64,000 bases of DNA from Spirochaeta isovalerica (GCF_014207565.1 NZ_JACHGJ010000010.1:100756-164755), one strand, 5' to 3'. Numbered from the stretch's first letter, positions 10,129 through 20,286 are shown. A program made the numbers and translations. Notes: generated by a model not told the origin, from the sequence alone.

Positions 10129-11250
10129 GTGGCAAAACGCGATTATTATGAAGTTCTCGGAATTGAGAAAGGAGCTTCGCCGGAGGAAATCAAAAAAGCT
10201 TACAGGAAACTGGCTGTAAAATACCATCCCGACAGGAATCAGAATAATCCTGAAGCGGAGGCCAAGTTCAAGGAAGCTACGGAGTCCTATGAAGTTCTTT
10301 CCGATCCCCAGAAGAAGCAGGCTTACGACCAGTACGGTTTTGCCGGTGTGGACGGAATGGGCGGTCCCAGCTTTAACGCTTCCGCCTTTTCCGGATTCGA
10401 AGACATTTTCGGAGGAGATTTCTCCTCCATCTTCGATTCCTTCTTCGGAGGCGGCGGAAGGCGCGGCGGCGGCAGAAGAGGCGGTCCCGCAAGAGGTTCC
10501 GATCTGCGCTATGATATGGAGATCGATTTCCGTGATGCCGTATTCGGTACGGAACGGGAGATCGAGTTCGCTCATCATGCTCACTGTAAGAGCTGTGGCG
10601 GAAGCGGGGCCAAAGAAGGTTCCGGCAAAAAGACATGTACCATGTGCGGTGGGGCCGGACAGGTCCGGCGTTCATCGGGATTTTTCTCTATTGCCCAGCC
10701 CTGTCCCACTTGTAATGGAGAAGGGGTTATCATTGAGAATCCCTGTCCCTCATGCCGTGGTAAGGGCATAACAAGGGAAACCAGAAAACTGAAGGTAAAA
10801 GTCCCCGCCGGCATAGCTCCCGGTAAAAGGATCCGCCTCGGCGGTCAGGGAGATGCGGGACCTCAGGGAGGATCGGCAGGAGATCTCTATGTTGTAATCC
10901 ATGTGAGAGAACATGAGTATTTCGAAAGAAGCGATAACGATCTTTACTGCGTTATACCCGTAACGTTCACACAGCTGGCTCTTGGAGCTGAAGTCTTTGT
11001 TAAGACTCTGGATAACAAGAAGATCAAGATCAAGATCGCCGCCGGTACGGATAACGGCAAGATGCTCAGAATCAAGAACGAAGGCGTCCCCTTCCTTCAT
11101 GGAAACGGACGACGAGGCGACATGTATGTGAAGCTTCAGGTTCAGATTCCGAAGAAACTTAGCGGGAAAGAGAAGGATCTTCTCAAAGATTTTGCGGAGA
11201 AGCACGGCGAAGAAGAACAGCCCACGCCTATCAGGTTGAGAGATCTTTAA
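10129..11250 (+). CDS. dnaJ: co-chaperone DnaJ (Hsp40)
   Basis: A 373-residue type I Hsp40. The J domain (residues 1-70) has the HPD motif (KYHPDRNQ near 33-36), followed by a Gly/Phe-rich linker, then the zinc-finger domain with four CxxCxGxG-type repeats ([32 protein letters not shown]), then the C-terminal substrate-binding domains. The start is GTG, with an AAGGTAAG ribosome binding site, 16 bases after the dnaK stop. It stimulates DnaK ATPase. Confidence 0.96.
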   Translation: MAKRDYYEVLGIEKGASPEEIKKAYRKLAVKYHPDRNQNNPEAEAKFKEATESYEVLSDPQKKQAYDQYGFAGVDGMGGPSFNASAFSGFEDIFGGDFSSIFDSFFGGGGRRGGGRRGGPARGSDLRYDMEIDFRDAVFGTEREIEFAHHAHCKSCGGSGAKEGSGKKTCTMCGGAGQVRRSSGFFSIAQPCPTCNGEGVIIENPCPSCRGKGITRETRKLKVKVPAGIAPGKRIRLGGQGDAGPQGGSAGDLYVVIHVREHEYFERSDNDLYCVIPVTFTQLALGAEVFVKTLDNKKIKIKIAAGTDNGKMLRIKNEGVPFLHGNGRRGDMYVKLQVQIPKKLSGKEKDLLKDFAEKHGEEEQPTPIRLRDL

Positions 11251-11273
11251 ATGAATTTCTGATCTATTAAAAT

Positions 11274-11304
11274 AACCGTCCGGAGAAACACCGGGCGGTT
11301 TTTT
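11274..11304 (+). terminator. terminator of the grpE-dnaK-dnaJ operon
   Basis: A 10-bp stem AACCGTCCGG / CCGGGCGGTT (one G-T pair) is followed by a T-run. Confidence 0.85.
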
Positions 11305-11352
11305 GTTTATAAGTCCACATTAATCATATAATTAGTGTAATAAGGACTTACT

Positions 11353-12867
11353 ATGGAAATGGATGATCTGAAACAAAAACTCGCCGATATGGAATTCTCC
11401 TATATTTACGAAATGAAAACTCTTAATTTCCTCCTTGATGAAAAAGACAAAAATACGGTCATGCTCAATGAGATTGTCGATGCCGGCTTCCGGGAGATGC
11501 GGATGGCTCTCGATGAGCTGAAATCCGGCGTGAACCAGATTCTTGTAGCGATTCAGCAGATTGCCGTATCGGTGAGCGAACTGGTCGACTCCATAAATTT
11601 CCAGAGACAATCAGTGAAAAGGCTGTTGGAGCATAATGAAAAAGTTTCGGAAAGCAGTCGTCTCAGCAAAGATGAACAGCAGAATCTCAGCGGTGAGATC
11701 CTCCTGCTCCAGAAAAACTCATCAGTTATTATCGAGATGATCAATAACATTGACGATATCGCCGAGAGACTCGGAATCCTCAGCATCAACGGTGCCATCC
11801 AGGCAGCCAGAAGCGGCGAATTCGGTAAAGGCTTTGCCGTGGTGACGACGGAAATGCGCAAATTGTCGGAAAGTGTTATTGAAAATACCGCCAACCAGAA
11901 AAAAACGGCTGAAGGGATAATTTCTCTGATTAACCAGTCCGGGAAGAGCCAGAGAGTTGTTTCCGAAAGAACTGATGATGTTCTCGCGGCTGTGGAATCC
12001 GTGGCCTTGAATGTAGAGGAAATCAATTCCCAGATAGACCGGGTCGCAGAAAACTCCGAAGAGCTGTCGGCCACGGTTCAGGAGTTTTCCGCAACGATAG
12101 AACAGATTTCCAGGAATGTCGACAGTATTCACGGCATGATGGATTCCATCTTCCAGAACTATATAAAGGAAATGAATCTGAGCAATATCATAAGCGATAC
12201 TTCCCGGAAAATGAAAGAAATATCAGCCGGGGAGACATCGATGGAAACTGCCTCCATGAAGCATATGAAATACATATATGACAGAATGACAGACGTAGAG
12301 GGAAACAGATATCTGGCTATGTGCCGAGTCTTTGTCGCCCTGCCTTTCGATGAGCTGCCTTCTTCCTACAGAGAGAACATCAATAATGAGCCGGGGTATG
12401 AGAGTTCCAGATATCTGTGCCTTGTCGGTACGGCCGGTGAGGATAAGTTGTGGAACCGCATTGAAGATTCGGAGGGACATAAGATTATCCGGCTTCCGGA
12501 GAGTAAGAGAGAACTTTCAGCCATGCCCATGCTGGATAAAGTATTCTCTTCTCTGGGTATGGACTACTCGAAAATTGTGAACCCTTCGAAAATGGATGCC
12601 GGCAATCTCATCGAGGGATATTACCTGGAAGAAGATGCTCCGGGCTCCCCTTATATTCCCGATAAGAAATTCCTGAGAGATTTCGGAATAAAGAGCCAGT
12701 TGAGTATCGGCGGCGTTCTTCCTTCCGGGATTGTCTTTACCTGCTTTCTTTTTTTCAAGGAAGATGTAAAGGTTCGAGATGCGGAAACAATCAAAATCCT
12801 GGCTCAGGTTATGCAGCTGTGCTATAAGCCCTTCGATCAGGTGGGCCAGTATTGGAATAAGCGATAA
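11353..12867 (+). CDS. soluble methyl-accepting chemotaxis-like protein
   Basis: A 504-residue protein with no membrane segment. Residues 40-280 form an MCP signalling coiled coil, and the hairpin tip reads NIDDIAERLGILSINGAI then QAARSGEFGKGFAVVTTEMR. This matches the canonical tip in outline, but several usually invariant positions differ (the usual QTNLLALNAAIEAARAGE), so kinase/CheW coupling may be altered. Residues 300-504 form a globular C-terminal domain that I do not recognise and could sense a ligand or redox state. It is a single gene between two operons. Confidence 0.8.
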   Translation: MEMDDLKQKLADMEFSYIYEMKTLNFLLDEKDKNTVMLNEIVDAGFREMRMALDELKSGVNQILVAIQQIAVSVSELVDSINFQRQSVKRLLEHNEKVSESSRLSKDEQQNLSGEILLLQKNSSVIIEMINNIDDIAERLGILSINGAIQAARSGEFGKGFAVVTTEMRKLSESVIENTANQKKTAEGIISLINQSGKSQRVVSERTDDVLAAVESVALNVEEINSQIDRVAENSEELSATVQEFSATIEQISRNVDSIHGMMDSIFQNYIKEMNLSNIISDTSRKMKEISAGETSMETASMKHMKYIYDRMTDVEGNRYLAMCRVFVALPFDELPSSYRENINNEPGYESSRYLCLVGTAGEDKLWNRIEDSEGHKIIRLPESKRELSAMPMLDKVFSSLGMDYSKIVNPSKMDAGNLIEGYYLEEDAPGSPYIPDKKFLRDFGIKSQLSIGGVLPSGIVFTCFLFFKEDVKVRDAETIKILAQVMQLCYKPFDQVGQYWNKR

Positions 12868-12949
12868 TCTTCAATATATATAAAAAATTATATTATATGT
12901 GTATCCACTATCATCATGTTACAATTGAGATGATTTCAGGGAGGTACTC

Positions 12950-13453
12950 ATGTCCGAAGTGAATCTGGATGGGGTTCGTAATATTCTTGGCCGAATTGAT
13001 TTGTCTGAAAAACTGACTAATGGCAAAGTCAGACCCGATTATCTTATACCGCTTCTGCAGGATATTCAGGATGAATACGGCTATCTTCCCCGCCCGGCTC
13101 TTGAGCTTATAAGCCGTGAAGGCGGGATTCCCCTCAGCCGTATATTCGGTGTCGTTACATTTTATGAGCAGTTTTATCTCGAACCGAGAGGAAAACACAT
13201 GGTTAAGTGCTGTCGCGGAACAGCCTGCCATGTTAAAAATGGTGCGAAAATCGCCTCGGCCATAAGCAAAGAGCTTGGTATCGAAGAAGGAGGCACGTCA
13301 GCTGACGGGCTGTTCACTTTTGAAACTGTTGCCTGCCTGGGGACCTGTTTCCTCGCTCCCGTAATGATGATAGACGATTCCTATTACGGGAATCTTGAAG
13401 AAAGCGATGTCAGAACAATTCTGGAACGCTACCGGGAAGGGGGAGTGAAATGA
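12950..13453 (+). CDS. NuoE-like [2Fe-2S] subunit of NAD-linked formate dehydrogenase
   Basis: A 167-residue thioredoxin-like ferredoxin subunit of the NuoE/HndA/HoxE family. The N-terminal helical part (LIPLLQDIQDEYGYLP) is followed by the four-Cys binding pattern: CCRGTAC near residues 85-90 and CLGTC near 126-130. It passes electrons between the flavin subunit and the iron-sulfur chain. A strong GGGAGG ribosome binding site is present. It overlaps the next gene by four bases, indicating translational coupling. Confidence 0.88.
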   Translation: MSEVNLDGVRNILGRIDLSEKLTNGKVRPDYLIPLLQDIQDEYGYLPRPALELISREGGIPLSRIFGVVTFYEQFYLEPRGKHMVKCCRGTACHVKNGAKIASAISKELGIEEGGTSADGLFTFETVACLGTCFLAPVMMIDDSYYGNLEESDVRTILERYREGGVK

Positions 13454-15249
13454 CAGGAAGGGAACTGGAAAAACTCCGGAATGAAAATCTGGAACTGAAA
13501 AAGAAAACCGAAAAAAAGGTCTATATATGCACAACCGGATGCCGGGCTTCCGGATCACTCGATCTGGTCGATGAGTTTGAAAAAATCCGGAAGGAAAAAG
13601 GATTGGATGATTTCTTTGAGATCGTCCGGGCCGGTTGCCTCGGGCAGTGTTCAAAATCTCCTCTGATCCGTATGGAACCGGAAGGCTATTACTACGGCGG
13701 TGTTAAAAGGGAAGATGTGGCGGAAATCGTAGAAAAGACCGTTCTCAACGGTGAGCCGGTAAAACGGCTGATTCCGGGAGAAGGATTTTTTGCCCATCAG
13801 AAAAAAGAAGTCCTCTCAACCTGCGGCACTGTTGATCCCCGTAGTCTGGAGGACGCTGTTTCCAGGGGAGCCTATAAACAGGCAGCCAGGATGCTGGAGG
13901 AGATGAGTCCTCAGCAGGTTATCGATCAGGTTCTCGGATCGGGGCTTCGGGGACGGGGGGGGGCCGGTTTTCCCACCGGTCGGAAGTGGCAGTTCTGTCA
14001 TGATTCACCCGGTGATGAAAAATACCTTATCTGCAATGCCGACGAGGGCGACCCCGGAGCTTTTATGGACAGAGCCCTTCTTGAAGGAAGCCCCCACCAG
14101 TTGATCGAAGGGATGATCATCGCCGCCTATGCGATCGGCGCTAACACGGGCTTTGTCTATGTCCGGGCGGAATACCCCATCGCTGTGGAGCATATCACTC
14201 TGGCGGTCAAACAGGCCGAAGAGAGGGGTTTTCTCGGTGAGAAAATCTTCGGTTCCGATTTTAATTTTAAAATGATTATCCGGAAAGGGGCCGGGGCCTT
14301 TGTCTGCGGTGAAGAGACCGCTCTTATCGCTTCGCTGGAAGGAAAGAGAGGAATGCCCCGTCCCAGGCCGCCTTTTCCAGCTGTGAGCGGCTATATGGGC
14401 AAACCCACCAATATCAACAATGTGGAAACTCTTGCCAATATTCCCCTTATTCTGGAAAAGACCGGTGAGGGGTACAGCGAGACGGGCACGGAAAACAGCA
14501 AGGGAACGAAGATTTTCGCGCTGGCCGGCGATGTGAACAATACGGGTCTTGTGGAAGTCCCCATGGGCATATCGCTTCGGGAGATCATTTTCGATATCGG
14601 GGAGGGTATTCCCAAGGGGCGTCAGTTCAAGGCGGCCCAGCTGGGTGGTCCTTCGGGAGGATGTGTCCCCGGGGAGTTTCTCGATCTGCCTATAGATTAT
14701 GAATCGCTCAAACAGGTCGGTGCCATTATGGGGTCCGGCGGTCTGATCGTCATGGATGATAAGAGCTGCATGGTCGATATGGCCCGTTATTTCCTGGAGT
14801 TTATACAGAAAGAATCCTGCGGGAAGTGCGTGCCCTGCCGCGTGGGGTCACGCCATATGCTGGATATCCTGGAGAGAATCTGTCATGGAAAGGGAGAGGA
14901 GGGCGATATCGAAAAGCTCGAGGAGCTGGCCGAAACGGTTAAGACATCATCTCTCTGCGCCCTGGGACAGACGGCGCCCAATCCCGTTCTGACGACTCTC
15001 CGCTATTTCAGGCATGAGTATGAAGAGCATATCCATGATAAGACATGCCGCGCCGGGGTCTGTACCGATCTGGTTTCCTATTGTATCGATGAGGAAAAAT
15101 GTGTGGGATGCGGCGTCTGTTTGAAAAACTGTCCTGTCGACGCCATTTCCGGTGAGAAGAAAAAGGCTCATATCATCGATCATGCGATCTGTATCAGCTG
15201 CGGCATGTGCGTCGATGTCTGCAAGTTCGATGCGGCGGCAGTGTGCTGA
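13450..15249 (+). CDS. NuoF-like NAD/FMN-binding subunit
   Basis: A 599-residue diaphorase subunit of the NuoF/HndC family. The order is: N-terminal [2Fe-2S] thioredoxin-like domain (CTTGCRASGS and CLGQC), then the NADH site GLRGRGGAGFPTGRKW near 167, the FMN-binding core (CNADEGDPGAFMDR), the [4Fe-4S] motif ESCGKCVPCRVG near 455, and two C-terminal ferredoxin-type [4Fe-4S] clusters (CVGCGVCLKNCP, CISCGMCVDVCK). It reduces NAD or oxidises NADH with electrons from the catalytic subunit. The same architecture is used in bifurcating hydrogenases and formate dehydrogenases; the neighbour here shows it is the formate type. Confidence 0.9.
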   Translation: MTGRELEKLRNENLELKKKTEKKVYICTTGCRASGSLDLVDEFEKIRKEKGLDDFFEIVRAGCLGQCSKSPLIRMEPEGYYYGGVKREDVAEIVEKTVLNGEPVKRLIPGEGFFAHQKKEVLSTCGTVDPRSLEDAVSRGAYKQAARMLEEMSPQQVIDQVLGSGLRGRGGAGFPTGRKWQFCHDSPGDEKYLICNADEGDPGAFMDRALLEGSPHQLIEGMIIAAYAIGANTGFVYVRAEYPIAVEHITLAVKQAEERGFLGEKIFGSDFNFKMIIRKGAGAFVCGEETALIASLEGKRGMPRPRPPFPAVSGYMGKPTNINNVETLANIPLILEKTGEGYSETGTENSKGTKIFALAGDVNNTGLVEVPMGISLREIIFDIGEGIPKGRQFKAAQLGGPSGGCVPGEFLDLPIDYESLKQVGAIMGSGGLIVMDDKSCMVDMARYFLEFIQKESCGKCVPCRVGSRHMLDILERICHGKGEEGDIEKLEELAETVKTSSLCALGQTAPNPVLTTLRYFRHEYEEHIHDKTCRAGVCTDLVSYCIDEEKCVGCGVCLKNCPVDAISGEKKKAHIIDHAICISCGMCVDVCKFDAAAVC

Positions 15250-15259
15250 GGAGGGGTTT

Positions 15260-17959
15260 GTGAATAGTGTAAATATCAGAATAAACGGAAAAGATATAAT
15301 ATGCCCGGAAGGCGCCAATGTTATGCATGTCGCCATCGAAAAGGGCTTCGATATTCCCAATCTCTGCTACGATCAGCGGTTGAGTCCCACCGGCGCCTGC
15401 CGGCTCTGCATCGTTGAGATGGAAGGACGTCCCGGCGTTCACACCTCCTGTACGATGAAGGCTGCTGAGGGACTCTCCATAACCACCGAATCGGAAAAAC
15501 TCAGCGCCTTGAGAAAGTCGACGCTGGAACTGATCTTCAGCGAGCATAAAGCGACCTGCACATCCTGCGACCGGGAGGGAGCCTGTTCTCTTCAGGATTA
15601 TGCCTACCGGTACGGGGCGGCGGAGGATCGTTTCCCCTCCATTGTGAAAGGCGGTCTTTCGGATAACTACACCGAAGGCGGAATCGCCATCGGATACGAT
15701 GTGGAAAAATGCATCCGCTGTATGCGCTGCGTGAAAATCTGCGACGAGGTTCAGGGCGCCGAGGCTATCACACTTGAAGGGCGTTCCGGGAATGTGGTCG
15801 TCAATACACCTTTCAGCATGCTTCTGACCGATTCAAGCTGTGAAATGTGCGGCCAGTGTGTCGATACCTGTCCGACAGGAGCGCTCTACGCCAAAGCGGC
15901 CAAAGGCAAAGGACGGGTGAGAACCATGGAGAAAGTCCGGACCACCTGTCTTTATTGCGGTGTCGGTTGTCAGCTCGATCTGAATATCGGAGCTGACGGG
16001 AAACTGGTCAAGGTGACCAGCGAGCCGGGTGTCATTCCCAATGACGGGAATACCTGCGTCAAAGGGCGGTTCGGCTTCGATTTCATCCACCGGGACGAAC
16101 GGCTGACTGTGCCGCTGATCCGCGAAGGAGAGGCTTTCCGCGAATCGACCTGGGATGAAGCTTTCGATCTGGTGGCCAGACGGTTTTCCGGGATAAAAGA
16201 AAAACACGGAAGCGAAGCTCTGGCCGGTCTGACATCAGCCAAATCGGGTAACGAAGATAATTATATTATGCAGAAGTTTGTCCGGACACAGTTCGGAAAT
16301 AACAACATAGACCACTGCGCCCGCTTGTGCCACGCGTCTACAGTCGCGGGACTGGCCCGTGCCTTCGGCAGCGGGGCCATGACCAACAGCATCGATGAGT
16401 TTTCCGACACACCGCTTATTTTCGTGATCGGTTCCAATACGACAGAAAACCATCCCGTTATGGGAATCAAGATCCGCAAGGCCGTAGCAGAGGGGAAAAC
16501 GAAATTGATCGTCGCCGATCCGCGGAAGATTTCCCTGACCGATATCGCCCATATACATCTGCAGCAGAAACCGGGCTCCGATGTGGCTCTGATCAACGCC
16601 ATGATGTACACCATCATCGATGAAAAACTCCACGATAGGGATTTCATAAAATCGCGGACGGAAGATTATGAGCTGATGGAAGCGGCGGTCATGAAATGTC
16701 CTCCCGAGTTCGCCGAAAAGGTGAGCGGCGTGCCGGCGGAAGATATCCGCGCGGCGGCCCGTCTCTATGCGGCGGCTGAAAGCGCGTCAATCGTCTACTC
16801 CATGGGAATTACGCAACACACCACCGGCACGGATAACGTCCTGTCTCTGGCCAATATGGCCATGCTGACGGGAAATGTGGGTAAACCCTTCGCGGGAGTC
16901 AATCCGTTGAGAGGGCAGAACAATGTTCAGGGCGCCTGCGATATGGGCGGACTGCCCGATGTTTATCCGGGATATCAGAAAGTGCATCTGCCTGAATCAA
17001 AAGCCAAATTCGAGAAAGCCTGGGGAGTCTCACTCTCCGACAAGCCCGGTCTTACGGTCAACGAGATTATGCACGATGTGGGTTCCGGGAAGATTAAAGG
17101 GCTCTATGTATTCGGGGAAAACCCCGTTCTGAGCGATCCCGATACCAATGAAGTGGTCAAATCTCTGAAAAAGACCGATTTTCTCGTTGTGCAGGATATC
17201 TTCCTGACCGAAACGGCCGAACTGGCTGATGTGGTCCTTCCCGCCCGGTCCTTCGCCGAGCGCGACGGTACTTTTACAAACACGGAGCGCCGGGTCCAGG
17301 TGTACCGCGAAGCGGTTTTGGCTCCCGGTGAATCGAAACCCGACTGGGAGATCATCACCGGAGTGGCCAACAGGATGGGTGCGGACTGGAATTACAATTC
17401 AGCCTCGGAGATTATGGACGAGATTGCTTCTGTGACACCGATCTACGGCGGGATCAGTTATGAGCGGATTGCCGATGTGGGACTTCAGTGGCCCTGTCCT
17501 GATAAGGAGCACAAAGGAACAGCTGTCCTTCACCAGGGAAAATTCTCCCGGGGACTGGGAAAATTTCACCCGGTCGATTATCTGCCCCAGCAGGAACTGC
17601 CCGATGAGGAATATCCCCTGATTCTCACAACCGGTCGGATGCTCCAGCACTGGCATACAGGGACCATGACCAGAAAGAGCGAGGTGCTTCACGGAATCGT
17701 TCCGGAAGGTCATATCCAGATCAGTCCCGCCGATGCCGGCCGGCTCGGAATCGGTCCTGAAGATAAGGTAAAAGTGAGCACGAGGCGCGGCGAAATCGAG
17801 ATTGCCGCCGATGTAACTGACCGGATGAAAGAGGGCGTTGTATTCCTCACTTTCCACTTCAAGGAAAGCCCGGCCAATGCTTTGACCATCGCCGCTCTGG
17901 ACCCGATCGCCAAGATTCCTGAGTTCAAAGCCTGTGCGGTCAAAATTGAAAAGATATGA
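15260..17959 (+). CDS. NAD-linked formate dehydrogenase, molybdopterin catalytic subunit (Cys form)
   Basis: The start is GTG at 15260, set by an AGGAGG site, giving 899 residues; an in-frame reading starting further upstream overlaps the previous gene and is not supported. The N-terminal NuoG-like part has a [2Fe-2S] domain (CYDQRLSPTGACRLC), a His-Cys cluster region (CTSCDREGACSLQDY) and two [4Fe-4S] clusters. Then come the FDH [4Fe-4S] motif CLYCGVGC near 230 and the bis-MGD domain. The residue that is selenocysteine in many FDHs is Cys (codon 16328-16330, residue 357, in CARLCHAS). It oxidises formate or reduces CO2, with NuoE/F-like partners encoded just upstream. Confidence 0.9.
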   Translation: MNSVNIRINGKDIICPEGANVMHVAIEKGFDIPNLCYDQRLSPTGACRLCIVEMEGRPGVHTSCTMKAAEGLSITTESEKLSALRKSTLELIFSEHKATCTSCDREGACSLQDYAYRYGAAEDRFPSIVKGGLSDNYTEGGIAIGYDVEKCIRCMRCVKICDEVQGAEAITLEGRSGNVVVNTPFSMLLTDSSCEMCGQCVDTCPTGALYAKAAKGKGRVRTMEKVRTTCLYCGVGCQLDLNIGADGKLVKVTSEPGVIPNDGNTCVKGRFGFDFIHRDERLTVPLIREGEAFRESTWDEAFDLVARRFSGIKEKHGSEALAGLTSAKSGNEDNYIMQKFVRTQFGNNNIDHCARLCHASTVAGLARAFGSGAMTNSIDEFSDTPLIFVIGSNTTENHPVMGIKIRKAVAEGKTKLIVADPRKISLTDIAHIHLQQKPGSDVALINAMMYTIIDEKLHDRDFIKSRTEDYELMEAAVMKCPPEFAEKVSGVPAEDIRAAARLYAAAESASIVYSMGITQHTTGTDNVLSLANMAMLTGNVGKPFAGVNPLRGQNNVQGACDMGGLPDVYPGYQKVHLPESKAKFEKAWGVSLSDKPGLTVNEIMHDVGSGKIKGLYVFGENPVLSDPDTNEVVKSLKKTDFLVVQDIFLTETAELADVVLPARSFAERDGTFTNTERRVQVYREAVLAPGESKPDWEIITGVANRMGADWNYNSASEIMDEIASVTPIYGGISYERIADVGLQWPCPDKEHKGTAVLHQGKFSRGLGKFHPVDYLPQQELPDEEYPLILTTGRMLQHWHTGTMTRKSEVLHGIVPEGHIQISPADAGRLGIGPEDKVKVSTRRGEIEIAADVTDRMKEGVVFLTFHFKESPANALTIAALDPIAKIPEFKACAVKIEKI

Positions 17960-17960
17960 G

Positions 17961-18001
17961 AAAAAAAGGCGGCTCCCCGGAAAGAGGTAGCCGCCTTTTT
18001 T
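17961..18001. terminator. bidirectional terminator between the formate dehydrogenase operon and the hydrolase operon
   Basis: A GC-rich stem (GGCGGCT... / ...AGCCGCC) is flanked by seven A on the left and six T on the right, so it can end transcription from both convergent operons. Confidence 0.85.
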
Positions 18002-19668
18002 CATGCTTCGATAAAAGGTGCGAGAAGCTCGCTCTTGTGATCTTCATCGCTATGGACCCGACAGATCCCTTTTCTGCTTCTTTCGTATCGGAAAGGCTGA
18101 TGAATCTTCTTACCGTCGATAAAGTATTGCCCCTGTATAATCAGCCGCATCTCATCACCTTTTCTGTAATAAGTTGAGGACGGGGTAAACTGAAACTCCA
18201 TCTTTACAATTTCTCCGGGAGAGACAGGCTCCCTGATATCAAAGTCGTGGTCCGGTGAATAGGGAAGACTCGTCTTTTCATTGACTTTTCTCAGAGATGT
18301 TCGCAAGGCCGTTTTGGCGACCAGATCATTCGGGAAACCGTATACACCTTCAAATTCCACTTCTTTTCCTTTGTGGAATTTCCGGATTCCAGCATAAATC
18401 GTCGCATCGTCGCAGTCCTGGTAACTGGTGTAGAGAGTCAGTTTCATCGGTCCTGTTATCTCACAATCCCTGTCAAAACGGTAAATGTATTCCAGAGCTT
18501 CCTTTTTCAGACGGAATCTCCGGGCCTCTTCTGAAGCGGGGGAGCTTTTTGATAGGATGGATGTACCGTTATCCAGATTTAGAGTTTTCCAAGTTATGTC
18601 AGCAGGCGGCCACTGATCGACATAGCGGACCTCTTTGACCTGATCTCCAAATTCCCGGACTTCAAGTCGGATTTTATCCGGTCCATCCCCTTGCGAGGGT
18701 ATCCCCTTCAGGAACCGGTTGAAGAATCTGGCCATATGAGCTGTGGCTTCGGTACAGTAATATTCGGTCCACTCTCCGTTGCGGTGTGTGTAGAGCCATT
18801 TTTCGGAGGATCCGCTTCTCTCATAAACCCGCTGGCTCCCTCTGCTATGGAACATCTGGCAGGAGAAACTGACGCAGTTGAGCATGGGAACTTTTATGTT
18901 TTCAAAGTCGGCAACATAGGATTTCCAGAAATCGTCGCGAAGAGGATGGGCTGCTGAAATCTCTCCCAGATCCTCTCCGAAGCCGAACATTTGAAGCCTT
19001 TTAAAGAGGAAAGGAGTAAAGCCGATTTCCCGGATTCCTCCGCAGTAAAACCAGTCTTTGTATAGATCCGAGACCCCCTCCCAGGGGCATATTGCTTTCA
19101 GGTGGGGCGGATTCATCGCTGCTGTTCTGTACTGGTTTATCGCCAGGTAGGACACGCCTATCAGCCCGACATTCCCGTTTGACCACTCCTGAACGCCGGC
19201 CCATTCCACAGCGTCGTAAATATCTTCAATTTCCTTCTGTCCGAAGAAAGGCTGGGGTTCTCTGCCGGGAGGGGAGGTTCCAAACCCCCTTTTATCTATG
19301 TGAAGCACGGCGAAACCGTTTGCCACCCAGAAATCGGGATCCGGTGCTTCAAAACCTGTTTCATCGGAGAAAACAAGTTGTCCCGGTTGACGGGCAAAGC
19401 GGTACTGGATGTGCATATAGCCGTTTTTGCAGGTGACATCCTTGCGGGTCGGATCGAGATGGAGGAGCGGCGGGAATTTTCCCTCCCTGTTTGGCATATA
19501 GAGGTTAGCTGATAAAGTGTGGCCGTCGCGCATGGGGATCTGAATATCCCGGATCACTTTCACATTAGCGCTCATCTTTTTTATGAGGTAGTTTTTCGGC
19601 TTAATCAGATTGGATATTTTGTCTTTTATCTGCAGGGGAGAGTTTTTCTTTATAAGAGCTTTCATCAT
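18001..19668 (-). CDS. CocE/NonD-family serine hydrolase (X-Pro dipeptidyl-peptidase S15 type)
   Basis: A 555-residue alpha/beta hydrolase. The N-terminal catalytic domain has IPMRDGHTLSANLYMP near residue 44, the oxyanion region DKRGFGTS, and the nucleophile elbow GVSYLA with Ser near 173. A C-terminal jelly-roll domain (VSPGEIVKMEFQFTPSS, RLIIQG) is typical of the PepX C-terminal fold. It would hydrolyse an ester or amide; the substrate is unknown. The gene overlaps the upstream HXXEE gene by four bases, and both are likely controlled by the TetR regulator at the head of the operon. Confidence 0.85.
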   Translation of the reverse strand: MMKALIKKNSPLQIKDKISNLIKPKNYLIKKMSANVKVIRDIQIPMRDGHTLSANLYMPNREGKFPPLLHLDPTRKDVTCKNGYMHIQYRFARQPGQLVFSDETGFEAPDPDFWVANGFAVLHIDKRGFGTSPPGREPQPFFGQKEIEDIYDAVEWAGVQEWSNGNVGLIGVSYLAINQYRTAAMNPPHLKAICPWEGVSDLYKDWFYCGGIREIGFTPFLFKRLQMFGFGEDLGEISAAHPLRDDFWKSYVADFENIKVPMLNCVSFSCQMFHSRGSQRVYERSGSSEKWLYTHRNGEWTEYYCTEATAHMARFFNRFLKGIPSQGDGPDKIRLEVREFGDQVKEVRYVDQWPPADITWKTLNLDNGTSILSKSSPASEEARRFRLKKEALEYIYRFDRDCEITGPMKLTLYTSYQDCDDATIYAGIRKFHKGKEVEFEGVYGFPNDLVAKTALRTSLRKVNEKTSLPYSPDHDFDIREPVSPGEIVKMEFQFTPSSTYYRKGDEMRLIIQGQYFIDGKKIHQPFRYERSRKGICRVHSDEDHKSELLAPFIEA

Positions 19669-20270
19669 TGTACCTTCTTCTTGTAGCTTTTATAGAGAAT
19701 TGAGCCTATTACAGGAAGAAGCAGATTTAATCCCAGTCCAATGGGGAAATGAATGTTGATAAAGAAGCTGTCGATGTATCCGGCCCTCATGAAGTAAAGG
19801 ACAACGGCTGTTCCCACCGGTATATTCAGAAGCAGGCTGACGATAAGGCCGGGGTTGTAGAGCTTTCGCGCCTTAATCGCCAGGGCGATATGGGAAACAC
19901 CGGCGAAGATGGTGAAATAGGGAATCCATAATCCCAGTTCCGGATTAAGCACTGACAAAAAACCGAATAAGGGCAGCAGTATCCAGATATAGGACATATT
20001 GATGGCAAAGATGAAACCGGAGCCTATCGGTTCGTTATCCTGCTCCACCCCGAAGATATCTCTGTTGAAAAAGGGACCGAAACCGCCGGGGAAGATATAC
20101 TCCTCCGCTTGGTGAAGCATGTAGAGTGGTGTCTGAAGCAGAATGAGAAACACGGCGAAATTGGATTTTCTGACGAACACGACGAGAAAGATCGTCAGAT
20201 AAAAAGCAAGCAACAGTCCGGTATTGGCCCAGTTTTCCTTAAGCCAGTTGTAGTATTCCTTTAATTTCAT
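19665..20270 (-). CDS. HXXEE-domain integral membrane protein
   Basis: A 201-residue protein with about five to six hydrophobic helices. The family motif HxxEE is present as LHQAEEYIFPGGF near residues 54-58, together with later conserved His (SHIALAIKA). The biochemical role of HXXEE proteins is not established. It sits between a TetR regulator and a CocE-type hydrolase on the same strand, which suggests a jointly induced envelope or detoxification function. Confidence 0.75.
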   Translation of the reverse strand: MKLKEYYNWLKENWANTGLLLAFYLTIFLVVFVRKSNFAVFLILLQTPLYMLHQAEEYIFPGGFGPFFNRDIFGVEQDNEPIGSGFIFAINMSYIWILLPLFGFLSVLNPELGLWIPYFTIFAGVSHIALAIKARKLYNPGLIVSLLLNIPVGTAVVLYFMRAGYIDSFFINIHFPIGLGLNLLLPVIGSILYKSYKKKVQ

Positions 20271-20286
20271 TATAAAGACTCCATAT

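Noticed and set aside
15152..15259. N-terminal extension of the formate dehydrogenase subunit
   Set aside because: It overlaps the ferredoxin clusters of the previous gene; the AGGAGG-supported GTG at 15260 is the better start.
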